A stretch of DNA of 64,000 nucleotides from Dimorphilus gyrociliatus (lineage: Eukaryota > Annelida > Polychaeta > Dinophilidae): positions 3,789,404 through 3,853,403 of the forward strand of contig CAJFCJ010000007.1 of assembly GCA_904063045.1 (NCBI GenBank), written 5' to 3'. The position numbers and the translations under genes were made by a program. The stretch's first letter is position 1. The number at the start of each line of letters is the position of its first letter. Below the pieces are notes generated by a model. The model was given only the letters and a program-made list of their open reading frames with translations, had not been told where the DNA came from and made no database searches. Of the stretch, positions 12,838 to 24,499 are shown piece after piece.

Positions 12838-15557
12838 ATGTCGAATTTAGACAGAAAGACAGCTGAAGCAATAGAGCATGTTAATCAAGCCGAAAAATGG
12901 TCAGTAAAATCTTATAAATAACTTAAGCATCATAGGTGTAGGTTAACTTTGCTATTATTTAGACGGTAAGATAATATTTAATTCACAATTGTGAGCGATA
13001 TTTGGTGGTTCTATTTGCCATAATAAATTAATAAATATCCAAACCTATATTGAAATTGTTTAACACAGTTTGAAAACTGGATTACTAAAGTGGAAACCTG
13101 ATCACGAAGGCGCGTCATCAGAATACGAAAAAGCAGGTTTGTGAATAGTGTATTTTCAATCGTACGTTTAGGATCATGCAAGGAATTGAACGAATAATAT
13201 AAAAATATTAAAAGCGTAAACTAGAAACTGCAACAGGTTTAGATGGTTCATATTCGCGAATTTCATGATGTACGTTAAAGTGAACTGATCTCTTTTCCCC
13301 TTCTAGTTTAGTAGTAATGTTAGACTCCGTCTTTGATCGACTTGTTAAGAGACTTTCTGGTATACTAAACTTTCTTGGCCGCGGCTTTTCTAGGCGTCTT
13401 AAGTTTGTAGATAAATCTTGTTTAGCAGTTTCGGTTCTTGAATATATATCAGCTGGAAATTGTTTTACTGTAACATTAGATTCTTGAACAAAAGGCATTT
13501 TAAATATATTTGTCAATTCATTTGTCTGCCTTTGGCGAAAAGGTGCAGCTATACAGTAGCATGGTGTCATTGTTAATTCCATTCTTTGTAGACGGCCCTC
13601 TATAGCTTGTTGAATATTTCCGTCTGAATCCAACATTCTTAACTTAATAACAGAAGATTCTGGTCGTTCTTTTTGTTTTCGGCGTTGTTTAATTGCTGGT
13701 GGAAACTTTGAAGGTTCTTGTCTTGTGCTCCATCTACTGGTTGCCGGGGTTTGAGGATTTCGTTTAGCCAATACTGAGGGAGAGGGATACCATCGGCCAA
13801 ACCATGTATTCGAGCGGCCAGTTGTAAAAACTGTTCCCGGTTGAGGTCCATAAAAAATCTCTTGACGGCGAACCAAATCTTGGGAAACGGGACGGTGTTT
13901 ATTGGCCGCCCGAATTGATAAAACTTGAGGTAATAAAGACGTCATGGAAGGACCTGCAGGATTATTTTAAAGAAACATATTATATCATATTCTAGAAGGA
14001 GAATGCCTAATCTATCTATTGAAAGTGTTGACGAACGCTGGCTGCGACGCCAAGTGGTTGCTGTGTACAAAGAAGCTAAACGATTTCTGTATTGGCCAAA
14101 GGCGTTTACTTAGCTATTTTTCCTTTACCACACTATGTCTACTTGATATGTCGATTATTTCGCGTTTACACTGTACCCAGTTTTTTGTTATTTGATCCAT
14201 TAGCGAGAATAGCGTTTAGGTACAATTCTATGTTGAATTAATCAAACTATATTAATTAACTATTTTTATAACAGCAATAGCCTTTAGGAATGCTAAAGCT
14301 TTAGAACAAGCAGCATCGTGTTATATAAAATGCTCAGAAGAAAGAAAAAAAAACAAAGAGTTAGTACAAATTAATAATATTTCTTTTTTTTATAAAAAAA
14401 AATCCTATTTACCTTAATTCCTTAAATTTTTATTTTTCCTTTTTAAAAAAGTTATTACTTTGTAAACGTTTTTTCCTTCTTTTTAAATAATTTATTATTT
14501 ATCTATTTGTCAACTTTTTTCCGTTAAGTTCTAAAAGGTTTCTATGTTTTATTCTTTTGTAGTATGTTTCACGCCGCAAAAGCTTTAGAAGAGGCGGGAA
14601 GACTTTATAGAGATTTAAAAAATTTGGAGAAATCGGCCGATTTAGTCGAAGAAGCTTGCGGTTTATACGTTGAATATGGAAGTCCTGAGACAGGAAGAAT
14701 TGCACTTGAGAAAGTGGCAAAGTAATAAAAAAAAAAAATTCTTCTTAAAAGATAAATAAGTAAATCTTTTTTATAAACTTAATAAGTAAATCCTTTTCTA
14801 TCGTGTAGAATGTTAGAAATGAATAAACCTGAAAGAGCAATAAAGTTGTTCAAGAAAGCCTGCGACGTGGCCGAGGTTAGATACATAGGCCAAATGCTTT
14901 AATTTGGTAAATACAAGTGCCTAATTCATTAATTCACTCTTTTCAAATAGGCGCAAGATAACAATAGAGTAGCCGCTGAAATGTTGGGAAGTGCCGCTAG
15001 AAATGCAGTAAAGATAAAAAAGTAAAAGCTTAAAGTAGAACTATTGAATACTTGGATTATTTAACCTTGTGTTATTTATATAGATTCGACGAAGCGTCGT
15101 CAGCTCTAGCGCAACAAGCGACTTTTCTTGGAACTTTCGATCACCATGGGCTCTTACCCAAAGTTGCTTTCTATTCGGTTCTTGTACATATTGCTAGAGC
15201 AGACACCGTTGCTGCTGACAAAGCTCTTCAAGCATGTATGAGGGCAGATGAAGCTGTTGCCGAATCTTTAGAGGCCTGCTTGGCCCAAAAACTTCTTACA
15301 GCCTATGAAAACAGCGATTATGACTCGGCTTTGGAGGTGATTAACCACCACGAAGTTAGAAATATGGACAATGACGTAAGTCACCTCTAATTTTAAGATC
15401 AATATCATAGTAATTTGGTCTATTTCAGTACGTCATTCTATCGCGAGAAATCAAGTTTCCTGGATCATCAAAGAAAGGAGCAAGCGGAAGTAGCGGAGGA
15501 CAAGAGGCCTCTTCTATTCCGTGTGAAGAAGATGATGGCGATATCGATTTAAAATAA
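12838..15557 (+). CDS. NAPG: Gamma-SNAP (NSF attachment protein gamma)
   Basis: Multi-exon gene for the TPR-like adaptor that recruits NSF to SNARE complexes for disassembly. It starts MSNLDRKTAEAIEHVNQAEK and continues LKTGLLKWKPD...SEYEKA, then AIAFRNAKALEQAASCYIKC, AAKALEEAGRLYRDLK, LVEEACGLYVEYGSPETG, KPERAIKLFKKACDVAE and a long exon with FDEASSALAQQATFLG. The C-terminus is acidic (CEEDDGDIDLK), as in SNAPs. Eight or more exons are read in register. One intron, 13137-14274 (1138 bp), is about ten times longer than the others and holds an antisense ORF (13208-13945) and a small sense ORF. Size (about 310 aa) and motif order match gamma-SNAP rather than alpha/beta. Confidence 0.93.
13208..13945 (-). 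CDS. Unrecognised gene nested antisense in NAPG intron
   Basis: Open reading frame of 245 aa wholly inside the 1138 bp NAPG intron, on the opposite strand. It has no stop interruption and more balanced base use than the AT-rich intron around it, so it looks like a real exon. The protein is basic, with no TM or signal peptide: an N-terminal half with aromatic/proline motifs (EIFYGPQPGTVF, NTWFGRWYPSPS), a lysine/arginine stretch near residues 88-97, and a C-terminal SVHFNVHHEIREYEPS. The last contains R-S-V-H-F, which fits the PP1-docking RVxF pattern. A CAG acceptor lies just upstream of the ATG, so a 5' exon is possible. Function unknown; a phosphatase-regulatory or cytoskeletal protein is only a guess. 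Confidence 0.65.
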   Translation of the reverse strand: MTSLLPQVLSIRAANKHRPVSQDLVRRQEIFYGPQPGTVFTTGRSNTWFGRWYPSPSVLAKRNPQTPATSRWSTRQEPSKFPPAIKQRRKQKERPESSVIKLRMLDSDGNIQQAIEGRLQRMELTMTPCYCIAAPFRQRQTNELTNIFKMPFVQESNVTVKQFPADIYSRTETAKQDLSTNLRRLEKPRPRKFSIPESLLTSRSKTESNITTKLEGEKRSVHFNVHHEIREYEPSKPVAVSSLRF

Positions 15558-15704
15558 TAGCATTCCACATTCTTCCTTTACGCGCTAGTCATTATTATAA
15601 TATTGTCTAGAGAAAGAACTTTATCGTGTCACACGTCTTTATTTCTTTTTTATTTAATATACAATATTTCAACTTTATTTTCTAAATTCTGGTTTAATCA
15701 GTTT

Positions 15705-16981
15705 TTATTTCTTTTCCTCGATCTTCTTAGTTTCACTTTCAGCTAATGGAACATCTTCGACTGCTCGAAATTTTGGAAACGATTCCCATGGGGAATTGTA
15801 CTCAAATTTTCTAAATTCTTGAGCCATTTCAACCGGCTCGGCCACAACTCTCTTAACTTCATCGTCATAACGTAGCTGAAATTGTTTATTATTTGTTTTA
15901 TAAATGTCCTATGAATCAATAAAAAGTCAATACCTCAACGTAGCCTTGAATTGGGAAATCTTTTCTGAAAGGATGACCCTCGAATCCATAATCTGTTAGG
16001 ATTCTTCTCATATCTGGATGATTGGCGAAATAGACACCATATAGATCCCATATCTGTTCGTAAGGTTTGTGAATATAGTCTAATATAATTTTTCGAATTA
16101 AATTACTCACTTCTCTTTCGTACCAATTGGCACCATTAAATACACTTACAGCACTATCCACTGGGGTTAATTCATCCGTATAAGTTTTAACCTTGATTCT
16201 TGCATTGAAACGTAGAGATAATAGCATATACACAAGTTCAAAACGGTACTGCCCTAAAAGTAAAAAAAAAAAAGTATTAGTCTAAGTATTCCGAATATTT
16301 CATAGTTTTAACTCACTGGTTGGTACATCAACTCCTGCTATATCGACAATATTTGTAAACTGGGCATTCATATGATCTTTTAAAAAGGACAGAACAGGAA
16401 CGACACCATCGGGATGTATCATAACATCTAATTCATTGCCATTTGAAACCTTTAAGATGTTTGTTTATATATAGTTATAATGAGAGTAAAAGTAATATTA
16501 TATTTCTTATTACTAACTTCAACTTTTTCCACGAATTTGGGCATGCAAGAGCCAACATATCGTCCAAACTCTTTAAGTGTTTCATGAGTTGTTATGTCTT
16601 GAGGTTTGACCGTTGCTATTTAAGTTAAAAGTTATAAAAGTAGGCAGATGGTGAATTCAATAGCAAGCTTACTTTTGCGATCTTTTGGTGCCTCTGAATA
16701 TTGTTGTCTCACGCAGGAAGTGGAAATAGTTCTATTTCCTAGATTTATAAAAGTAAAATAGTTAGTCTTCGAGTCAAGACACATTATAAACTTTTGATAT
16801 TATCGTTCAATATAAATAAGAGGAAAAAGGTGGATTCGTATTAATAATATTTAGCACTTGCATTTTTTAGTTTGACAGAGTCAGGTAATTAAATGGCATT
16901 AAATATTAAACAAGATAGACCTGCAATTCTTTGAAATAAATTCAGAGACGGTTGCCAAAATCGTCTCAAGGAGGCTGCCAT
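15705..16981 (-). CDS. NDUFS3: NDUFS3, complex I 30 kDa subunit
   Basis: Mitochondrial complex I core subunit on the peripheral arm. Exon 1 (16981-16921) encodes [20 protein letters not shown], an arginine-rich, acid-free import presequence. Later exons give [76 protein letters not shown] and the signature [19 protein letters not shown] 57 bp intron (16110-16054) lies between GANWYERE and IWDLYGVYF. It has no in-frame stop and is a multiple of three, so it is hidden if only ORFs are read; the conserved family sequence requires its removal. The C-terminus is lysine/glutamate-rich and ends KKIEEKK. Confidence 0.95.
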
Positions 16982-18112
16982 ATTTCGTAAAAATCGAAAT
17001 GATTTCGCTCAGAATATTAATAGTGTGATGTCCATAAATATTGCATTCTATCTGATATATTTTTATCAGTGAAAAAGCCTAATATGAGATTGAAAAGAAT
17101 AGATAGTAAGGGTTTAGCTTAAGTAAAATAGCAATTAAAATCTTTGAATCCTTTTCTGAAGATTTTAAATAAGGTAACATCAGAGTGTAATCAGTTTCTT
17201 CTATCAACAGCCCCATGTAATGAATTTTTTTAAGGACCAAGTACAACTTAAAATATGACTATAACTAAAGAAATTATAACTAGATCACGAAACGCAGTAG
17301 CGATAGAAGCCGTTAAAATCAAAGAAATAGAATGAAGTTCAGTAGATTATGCAAATCTCTTTAGTAATGCTTAAAATATAATAAAAAGCTTTTCACAGCT
17401 TCTTTTCTAAAGCTTTCTATGCCTGTCAAAACAACTTTTCGCCGAAATGAATTTTTCTCTATTTGTTCTAAGATAAATACCGTATTGAGATTACCGAATG
17501 ACAGTTAATAACAGTAAATGGAGTTTACTATGAAAGTTTTTATTGTATATTAAGAATCTCCTTAAGATATTTTAATATCTGATTCTCTCTATTCATTTAT
17601 GCTTTTTATTATACTCATCTTTTCAGAAAATAAAATCTTGTCCTATTTTAACATTTAATTAACCTACTTTGATAAAACTTTACCTTTATAAATAGAAAGT
17701 ATTTATTGGAATAGTTCCAAAATACAAATTCACACACAGGAGAATGGCTACTTGATTCGTTAGAAAGCTTTATTGATACGTTAGGCAAACATAATAAACT
17801 TATTAAAAATAGTATGTCAATCAAATTTGACCAAAAATACAATGGTAAATATTATTCGATCTTTGAATGTTGTACGGAGTAAGTAATTACTTTGCAGGTT
17901 ACCTGAAGAGTAATGATATTTCTTTACTTTAGTCCACTTAATCAAATTCCTAAACTTTATACAACTACTTAAGAGCTAATATATATGACGAAGTTTGAAT
18001 ATTCTTTGTTATTTATTAGTTAAAATATATAAATTGTATTTCATTTGGAGACACAATGTACAGAAAATTAACGAATTGACAAAAAAGGCAATTAATAATC
18101 TAGAATTGTAAA
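16982..18112. other. Intergenic between NDUFS3 and EMC4
   Basis: About 1.1 kb of AT-rich DNA with no supported gene. The 64-codon frame at 17648-17842 (-) has no family features. The NDUFS3 promoter should be at its left edge and the EMC4 3' UTR at its right. Confidence 0.5.
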
Positions 18113-18842
18113 TTATAACAAAATTCCACCGCTCGAATATTCAACTCTCTGTTAAAAGAAAGTTTTTGGATTATTATACATAAATTGTATGTTTCATTAT
18201 TATTCTTACCTCTTGAGGTTGGATAAAGGCAAGCCAATCCGATGGATGAGTTGGTAAAAGTCCCATACTGTTACATTTATAAACTGCTAAGCCTAAGCAA
18301 AGCAAATTCCCGACTATGTAAGTTGCTTTTTGCAACAATTCATTCTGGCCTTCGATCATTTTGAATGCTTTTATAAGGAGGAAAAAATTGATTGTCAATA
18401 TAATGTATACACTGTATTGAATGTACATATAAAGTAATTCGTTATTAACTGCTTACTTTGTTGTGCTCCTAGCATAGCTTGAATAGGTCTAATGAACATC
18501 ATGCCAACCATCATTATGGGAAAGATGGATATAGAATTACCAGCCATCCACATCAAAAAAACATTCATAGGTATTTGTTTGACTGGACCCAAAGCGATAT
18601 CCCATGATTTCTGAAGATGTGAACGTATTTATTGATTATCGTTGAATAACTTAAAATATTGAACAAACCTTTGCTATTAAATCAGGGTTATTTTCACGTG
18701 AACTAGAATCGGAGCCTGGCTGGCGTTCATTATAACCGAGAAGTTGCAAATCATTGGAAGATACAATAGCCTTATCTTTACGATTTAAATCAATAGCCCA
18801 TCTGTTTTTTCTTTGACCTGACTTAGTAGATGATGAACTCAT
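18113..18842 (-). CDS. EMC4: EMC4, ER membrane protein complex subunit 4
   Basis: Four exons. EMC4 is a subunit of the EMC insertase, which places tail-anchored and weakly hydrophobic TM segments in the ER membrane. Exon 1 encodes a polar serine-rich N-terminus with NRWAIDLN. Exon 2 gives [37 protein letters not shown] and RPIQAMLG, a near-invariant block. Exon 3 gives [20 protein letters not shown], then [20 protein letters not shown] small last exon adds [11 protein letters not shown] and a stop, matching the SGGxLL end of the family. All junctions are GT-AG and in frame. EMC1, another subunit, lies at 56.9-62 kb. Confidence 0.95.
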
Positions 18843-19604
18843 TGTTATGTTATAATAAAGATGAAATAACGAAGCAAAATTATTAACGGTGAGGCAAATC
18901 GCTGCTGTAGCGTGATCCGAATAGAGTAAACGGTATAGCTAAAATATGTGTAGATTGAAAATAAAAGATAAAATACTTGCGCCATCTCTGTTTCCTCTTA
19001 CCAATGTTATTAAGTCATGCTTGTTTTAAAACTTTTAACATTTTTAAGGGTTACATCAACAAAAATATTGAAAAATATCTGAGTTAATTCAAGGTTTAAT
19101 AATTTTAATGTTGATATTCCTTTGATTTTTATATGTATCTAAATGTAAAAAAGCTTCTTTCCTTTCCAAAACAAGAGAATATATATTAATTGGGGTAGAA
19201 TTTCAAGAAAAAGCTCAATAGTATATATTTTTAATAAAAACAATAATTGTTACTTGTTAATTAATATGATTATTGACTTTGAAAGTTCAATGCTTTCAGC
19301 GTCATCCGCTAGATGGATCTTCTTGTTTAAAAAAAAAACTTTTAGCACGTAGACAATATATATATATATTTATATATATTTATAATGTATATATGTATAT
19401 ATATTTATATATTAATAAAAATTAGAAAGAATTGTCCGTATTGTGTATATATATTTAAATAACTTTCCTGATAAAAGTTATGAGCGATAATATGAGCGGT
19501 AATATAATTTGGTGCCAAAAATTATTCCTCCGCTCTCCAGTCTTGCTTGGATTCTTTTAATTATAAAAGAAATTAATTGGCTTTAAACTTTAGAATTTTG
19601 AATA
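18843..19604. other. Intergenic upstream of EMC4 and paralogue A
   Basis: Divergent spacer of about 760 bp with TA runs at about 19355-19415 and an AGATGGCGC motif (minus strand) at 79-87 of the 18.9 kb block (18979-18987). No gene seen. Likely the promoter region for both flanking genes. Confidence 0.5.
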
Positions 19605-20513
19605 ATGGACTTATTTGCTTTAGAAATTAGTAAGAAGATAGCAGAAGTTTGCAGAATGAAATTACCAAGAAGTGAATATTATCACGTAAATGGATTGCTC
19701 AATATACACGTTAATGGTAGAAATACTTCACTAGAAATAGATGACCATATTTTTTTTTCATCGAATTCAAATATCGAATGTGATTATGATGATCAATCAG
19801 AAAACCTTTCATTGGAAAAAGATAAAGAAAGCAATAATGAACGTGATCAAGCAAATAATGTTCCTTTTGAAGAACATTCTGAAAAAATTGAAAAAGTATG
19901 CTGACTACTATTTTCTTCTTTTTGGATAATAATATTTTTCTATTCTCATGGCTATTTATAAATATTACGATTTATTTAAGAAGTTAAAATATTGACTTTA
20001 AACTAAATTTCAGATATCCAATACCAAACGTAAAAGTTTAGGAATAGATGATAATGAGGATAAATCTGTAGATGAATTATTCAATTTTGCAACTTCAGCT
20101 CATCAAAAAACTCTGAATAAAAACAAGACGAAAGAAAAATCCAGAATAAATCTGAAAAAGAGAAAACAATCAGATGCAATAACTATGGATGGGCCTATTG
20201 TAAAGAATCTAAAACTCTCTGAGAAGGCCTCAAATGGATTACGTGTTAAAAATAAGGTTTTTGTATATTCACATTCTTTACTAATTAAAGTGTTTTTATA
20301 AGCTTAAAAGCTTCCATCCTGAAAATATTTTCATAACTTTTCAAAATAGAAATTTGATATATTTGCGATAATAAATACTTAAAGTTTTTTTAATACATAT
20401 TTCAGCTGAGAATAAAGAAGGGCTTCGTCTTTTATGGTTTTGCTAAAGGAAAATTTAAAAGAGGAAAGTTTGCAAAACGAAGAAAGAGCTATTTGCATTC
20501 AAGTACTAAATAA
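19605..20513 (+). CDS. Unrecognised protein, tandem paralogue A
   Basis: Three exons (19605-19895, 20014-20256, 20406-20513), both introns in phase 0, 213 aa. Not recognised. The N-terminal 50 residues look like a small alpha/beta domain: ISKKIAEVCRMKLPRSEYYH, then VNGLLNIHVNG and IDDHIFF. An acidic serine/asparagine stretch follows, then a lysine-rich region (KTKEKSRINLKKRKQ) and a very basic tail with GFAKGKFKRGKFAKRRKS. The basic patches resemble nuclear localisation or nucleic-acid-binding tails. The next gene downstream shares the N-terminal domain and the exon/phase layout, so the two arose by tandem duplication. Confidence 0.7.
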
Positions 20514-20810
20514 TTACTATATTCAATTAATAAACTAGAAATATTTTGTAATACATTGAAAAAAGCCTGAAAAAAGATAGATATAATAAATTTTTCTTAT
20601 ATACTTCCTCAATTGTAATAAACGATCTATCTTATGAGTATGTAAACAAAAACCAGGCATTCAATTGAGTAATGAATATTGTCTCAAAAGGGTAGTATAA
20701 AACTATTAAAAATGAAAGTGAGAAGTATAAGTTAGCAAAATTTATCTTAATTAAATAACATAAACCCTCTTTGAATATAAAAGAGAAATATATTGAATAT
20801 TTTCAAGAAG

Positions 20811-21723
20811 ATGAATATTTTTTTTAAAGATTTATCGAAGGAAATTCAATCTCTATGTTTAAGACGATTTGAAAATGAAAGCTATGTCTTCGTTTGCGGT
20901 GAATTAAAAGTGTTCCTATCAGATGGAAGTTATAATTCATTTCATATAAACGAACATATTTTTAACGTAAAGCCTATAGACTCTGAGTGTAATGTGAAGG
21001 ATATTAATATTGACATAAGATATTCATCTGAAGATGAGCAAGTTAACAAAATTTGCGATAAAGTAGAAAAAGTGAAGTTAGACAGTAAAATGAATATATC
21101 CGTTGAAAGTGATAAAATAACAGAAAAGACTGAAAAGGAAAATCCGATAACTGAAGCAAATACAGATTTTAATGACGGTAACAAAGATGCAGCCATTGTT
21201 CATAAAACCATAAAAAAATCATTCGCAAAAAAAAGGGTAAAAAATTTCTTTAAATCATGTAAAAAATATAACGGTCTTTTTTTGCTCACTTAGAGTAACA
21301 ACGATATCATTGATGAAGAAATTGAGGTTAAGAGGTGCAAAAAAAATGCAAATCCTATTTTACACGATCATGCGAAGAACGAGGACGCTACACACTCGAA
21401 TAATATGAATCAGAATAATAAAAATGGAACGATAGAGGACATTAACACGATCTATAAAACAGAGGAGAGCCCATACCAAGAGGTTATTTTTGTAATAGTA
21501 ATAATCCAATAATACTGACAATAATCATTATTGAATAGTCAAAACATAGAATAGCAGATTGATTAACTAGTTTAAATAATTAGTTCCTTTTTAATTCTTA
21601 AGGATAGTTATTGTAGTAGAGTTTTTTGAAATAGTGAACAAGTTTTTATTCCAACAGCAAAAATTAGAAATCGATAAGTCATCTGGAAAAAACCTGGTTA
21701 AACAAAGAGCCTCCAGGAAATAA
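20811..21723 (+). CDS. Unrecognised protein, tandem paralogue B
   Basis: Three exons (20811-21236, 21294-21482, 21658-21723), both introns in phase 0, 226 aa. The start is ATG 20811; an upstream frame opens only with TTG. The N-terminus FFKDLSKEIQSLCLRRFENE, VCGELKVFLSDG, HINEHIFNV aligns by eye with paralogue A (hydrophobic-SK-I...R.E.Y..V.G.L......I..HIF). The middle is acidic and low-complexity. The end is basic but lacks A's KFKRGKFAKRR tail. It starts about 300 bp after A stops, on the same strand. Divergence is high outside the N-terminal domain. Function unknown. Confidence 0.68.
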
Positions 21724-22543
21724 AAAAAAAGCACTAAAATTGGAGAAACTCACACCCTGGTACCTTTTATTATGTAAATTAATAAACTTAGTAACATTAT
21801 GTAAATAAATGACTTATTTTAGTTTGTTTTGCGCACTGCCAGCGTAATTCGACAAGGGTTAGCCTTAGGTATCCGGGGTAAGGAAAAATGTCTATGGCGG
21901 CAATTTTAATCCCTTTATCTTATTAACTCATACTACGGTTATTTACATACGTATAGTATATTCATAAGATTATAGGTTTTTATCATATGTATAGTAAAAT
22001 TTAATCGTTCTTTTATTAGATAGAGAAATTAAACGTATAAACAAAAACAATTAACAGTAAGAAGATGTGAAATACAGCATATATAAGAATACCAGTAGAT
22101 GGATCTACTATCGATATTAAAAAATATATTTAGCTAATATATCTCCCAATACTAATAATAATTCTAATAATAAGAAAACTCGTTCATTATAGAAAACCTC
22201 CCAATTACGTTGTCAAGGCAGACAATGGAATGAAAATGTCGACTATTCTAGTTTTATTACAAAGTCATTGAATATATTTTTTATTCTTTAATATTATAAA
22301 TAAATCAAAAAAAAAATTTTTTTTGAATTCTAACTTCATGAGAATCATAAATTGTTTTAATTAAATAAATAAAAGTTATACAACGGTAAATATATGCTGA
22401 GCCGAAATTAAAAACGACCTGATAATCGGGTAGGCGCCTAATGTTTGAAATAGATAGAATATCAACAAATATTTTATAGTAATGAATGTCTATTCAATTT
22501 CTCTCCCACTCTCCCTTCTCATCATCCTCATCCTTTTACACAA

Positions 22544-22566
22544 ATATATATATATATATATATATA
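22544..22566. repeat. AT dinucleotide repeat
   Basis: Uninterrupted AT tract of about 11 units inside the gene-poor region. A second short TA tract follows at about 22627-22643. Confidence 0.9.
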
Positions 22567-24489
22567 CTGCATATATTACTTCTCTCTCTGTCTCTTTCAT
22601 TCATTCTCCTTCCCGTATTCTTTTTGATATATATATATATATAATCCCTCTTTATTCTATACATTTCATATTTATTTATTTATATAAATGTTTAATCTTT
22701 AGCTGAAAAAGAGAGATCAATTAATCAGTTAAAAAAATTGATAGCTCTTTCTAACAAAATATTGTTTCGAAAGTCGGCTCTTTAATATTTATTGCATTGT
22801 ATCGTGCGATCAGTTTTGACCTTGTTTAATTGATTGATTTACCAGACAATATTGATTTTTTAATTAGGAATCACCTTTGAAGATCATCAACTTAGTGTTC
22901 AAGGTCATTTGATTTTTTTTTTCTCTATTACCCAACAAATTCATTAAATAAGTCTTTATTAAATGGAAGATATCAATATTTAAAATGAAGTATAGCTAAT
23001 ATATAGTTCAAAACCATATATTCCATTTTATGAAAAAGTATGAAAAGTTTCCCTCTTTTTATCTCGTTTTCCAATTCACGAGCGATTTCAATAGATTATT
23101 AATTATAGATTTAAGAGGCAATCTTATTCAACCACGTTCATGCAATCTGTGTGGGCGTTTCTTTTTCTTTATATATAGTATTATTATATTTAACTGTCTT
23201 CTTTTTCTTAAAATGAATTTATTTTTTTTTAAAGTTCAAGGCTAACCAATAAATCTATGTCTCTCTTTCTCTCTCTCCTTTTTTTATGTGACTTTTGTTT
23301 CTTTATTTCTTTTATTTATTAGCTTTAAAAAAACTCTAAAAAGATCAATATAGTCCAGTGACAAACTGTGTAATTTTATTAATGACTGTTTTCCAGGTAA
23401 TAGATCGGACGTTGAAGCGTTCCACTTCAGCAGAAAAACTAAAATTGATATATATTGTATGTACAACATAAAAGTGCATATATACAGATCACAGTATTGA
23501 TATATATTGGTAGTTAACAAGAGCTTAACGCTAAAGATCATCTGCTCCCAAAGATTACGTAATTAACCGAAAATATAATGAACTTTCTTTTTGTTTTTAT
23601 TCAAAAGTTTTAAGAGACGATTGCTCTTGTTAAGAGACGAATCAATAAGATTTAAAAGAATTTCATGAATAGTTCGATTCATTCAAAAAAATATTTTATT
23701 TTATTCCTACTTAAGCCTAGTGAAAAAGAAAGAAGAGAAACGTATCTTCCGAAATCTTTCCGTTTTTTTTTCACTTTTCTTATTAAGTTTGGCCGATTAA
23801 ATTAAAGATAATTCTTACTCTATTGAAAAAATAAACTAAATGGTGCTTGAACGAATAGTAGCTGAATAATATAAAAATGTTTCAAAGTGATAGAGAGAGG
23901 GGGGAGGGGGGGGGAGTGAGAAAGCTAATAGATTTAGATAGAAATGATCTAAATGAGATACAAAGATTTTTATTACCCAATTCTCAAAAACTGCTCAATT
24001 ACTTTCACATATTTTTTATTTTACGAATTCTATCTTTATTATAGCTTTTTTATTAATTATAATGAGAGAATAGATTACTGTTTAAGCCTATAATACAGTG
24101 GTATTAAAATTCATCCGTTTTTAATCCATTATAGACTATTAATTGGACAATTGGAAAATAGTGGCAGATCTCTTAATGAGGTCTTAATTAATATCTTTTT
24201 CTTGTTTAATAGTACAAATTATAAGAATATGTTAGTTTTCTGCATTAAACTCACTACCTATTCATTTTACTCTTTTTCTCTATCTGTAATATTACTTTTT
24301 CTTATTTTATTCACCTTTACTGTCATTCATACTCATCCTTCTTTCTGTTAAATACTCTTTTTCTTAGGCCACGTGACTTTCTTACTTCCATGAAATTTTG
24401 ATGACCTTTGAGCATTAGGGCTACGATGATTTTTTCATTCAAGGAAAAACATAAACAATATTGATCTAGACGGTGTTCAGTTGCAACAG

Positions 24490-24499
24490 TGACTCAGCA
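24490..24499 (-). promoter_or_regulatory. Candidate NF-E2/AP-1 type site
   Basis: The minus strand reads TGCTGAGTCA, an exact match to the core bound by CNC-bZIP/small Maf dimers and containing the AP-1 heptamer TGAGTCA. It lies about 1.5 kb upstream of the MMP21 start in a GC-elevated island. AP-1 control is common for matrix metalloproteinases; its use here is inference. Confidence 0.35.
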
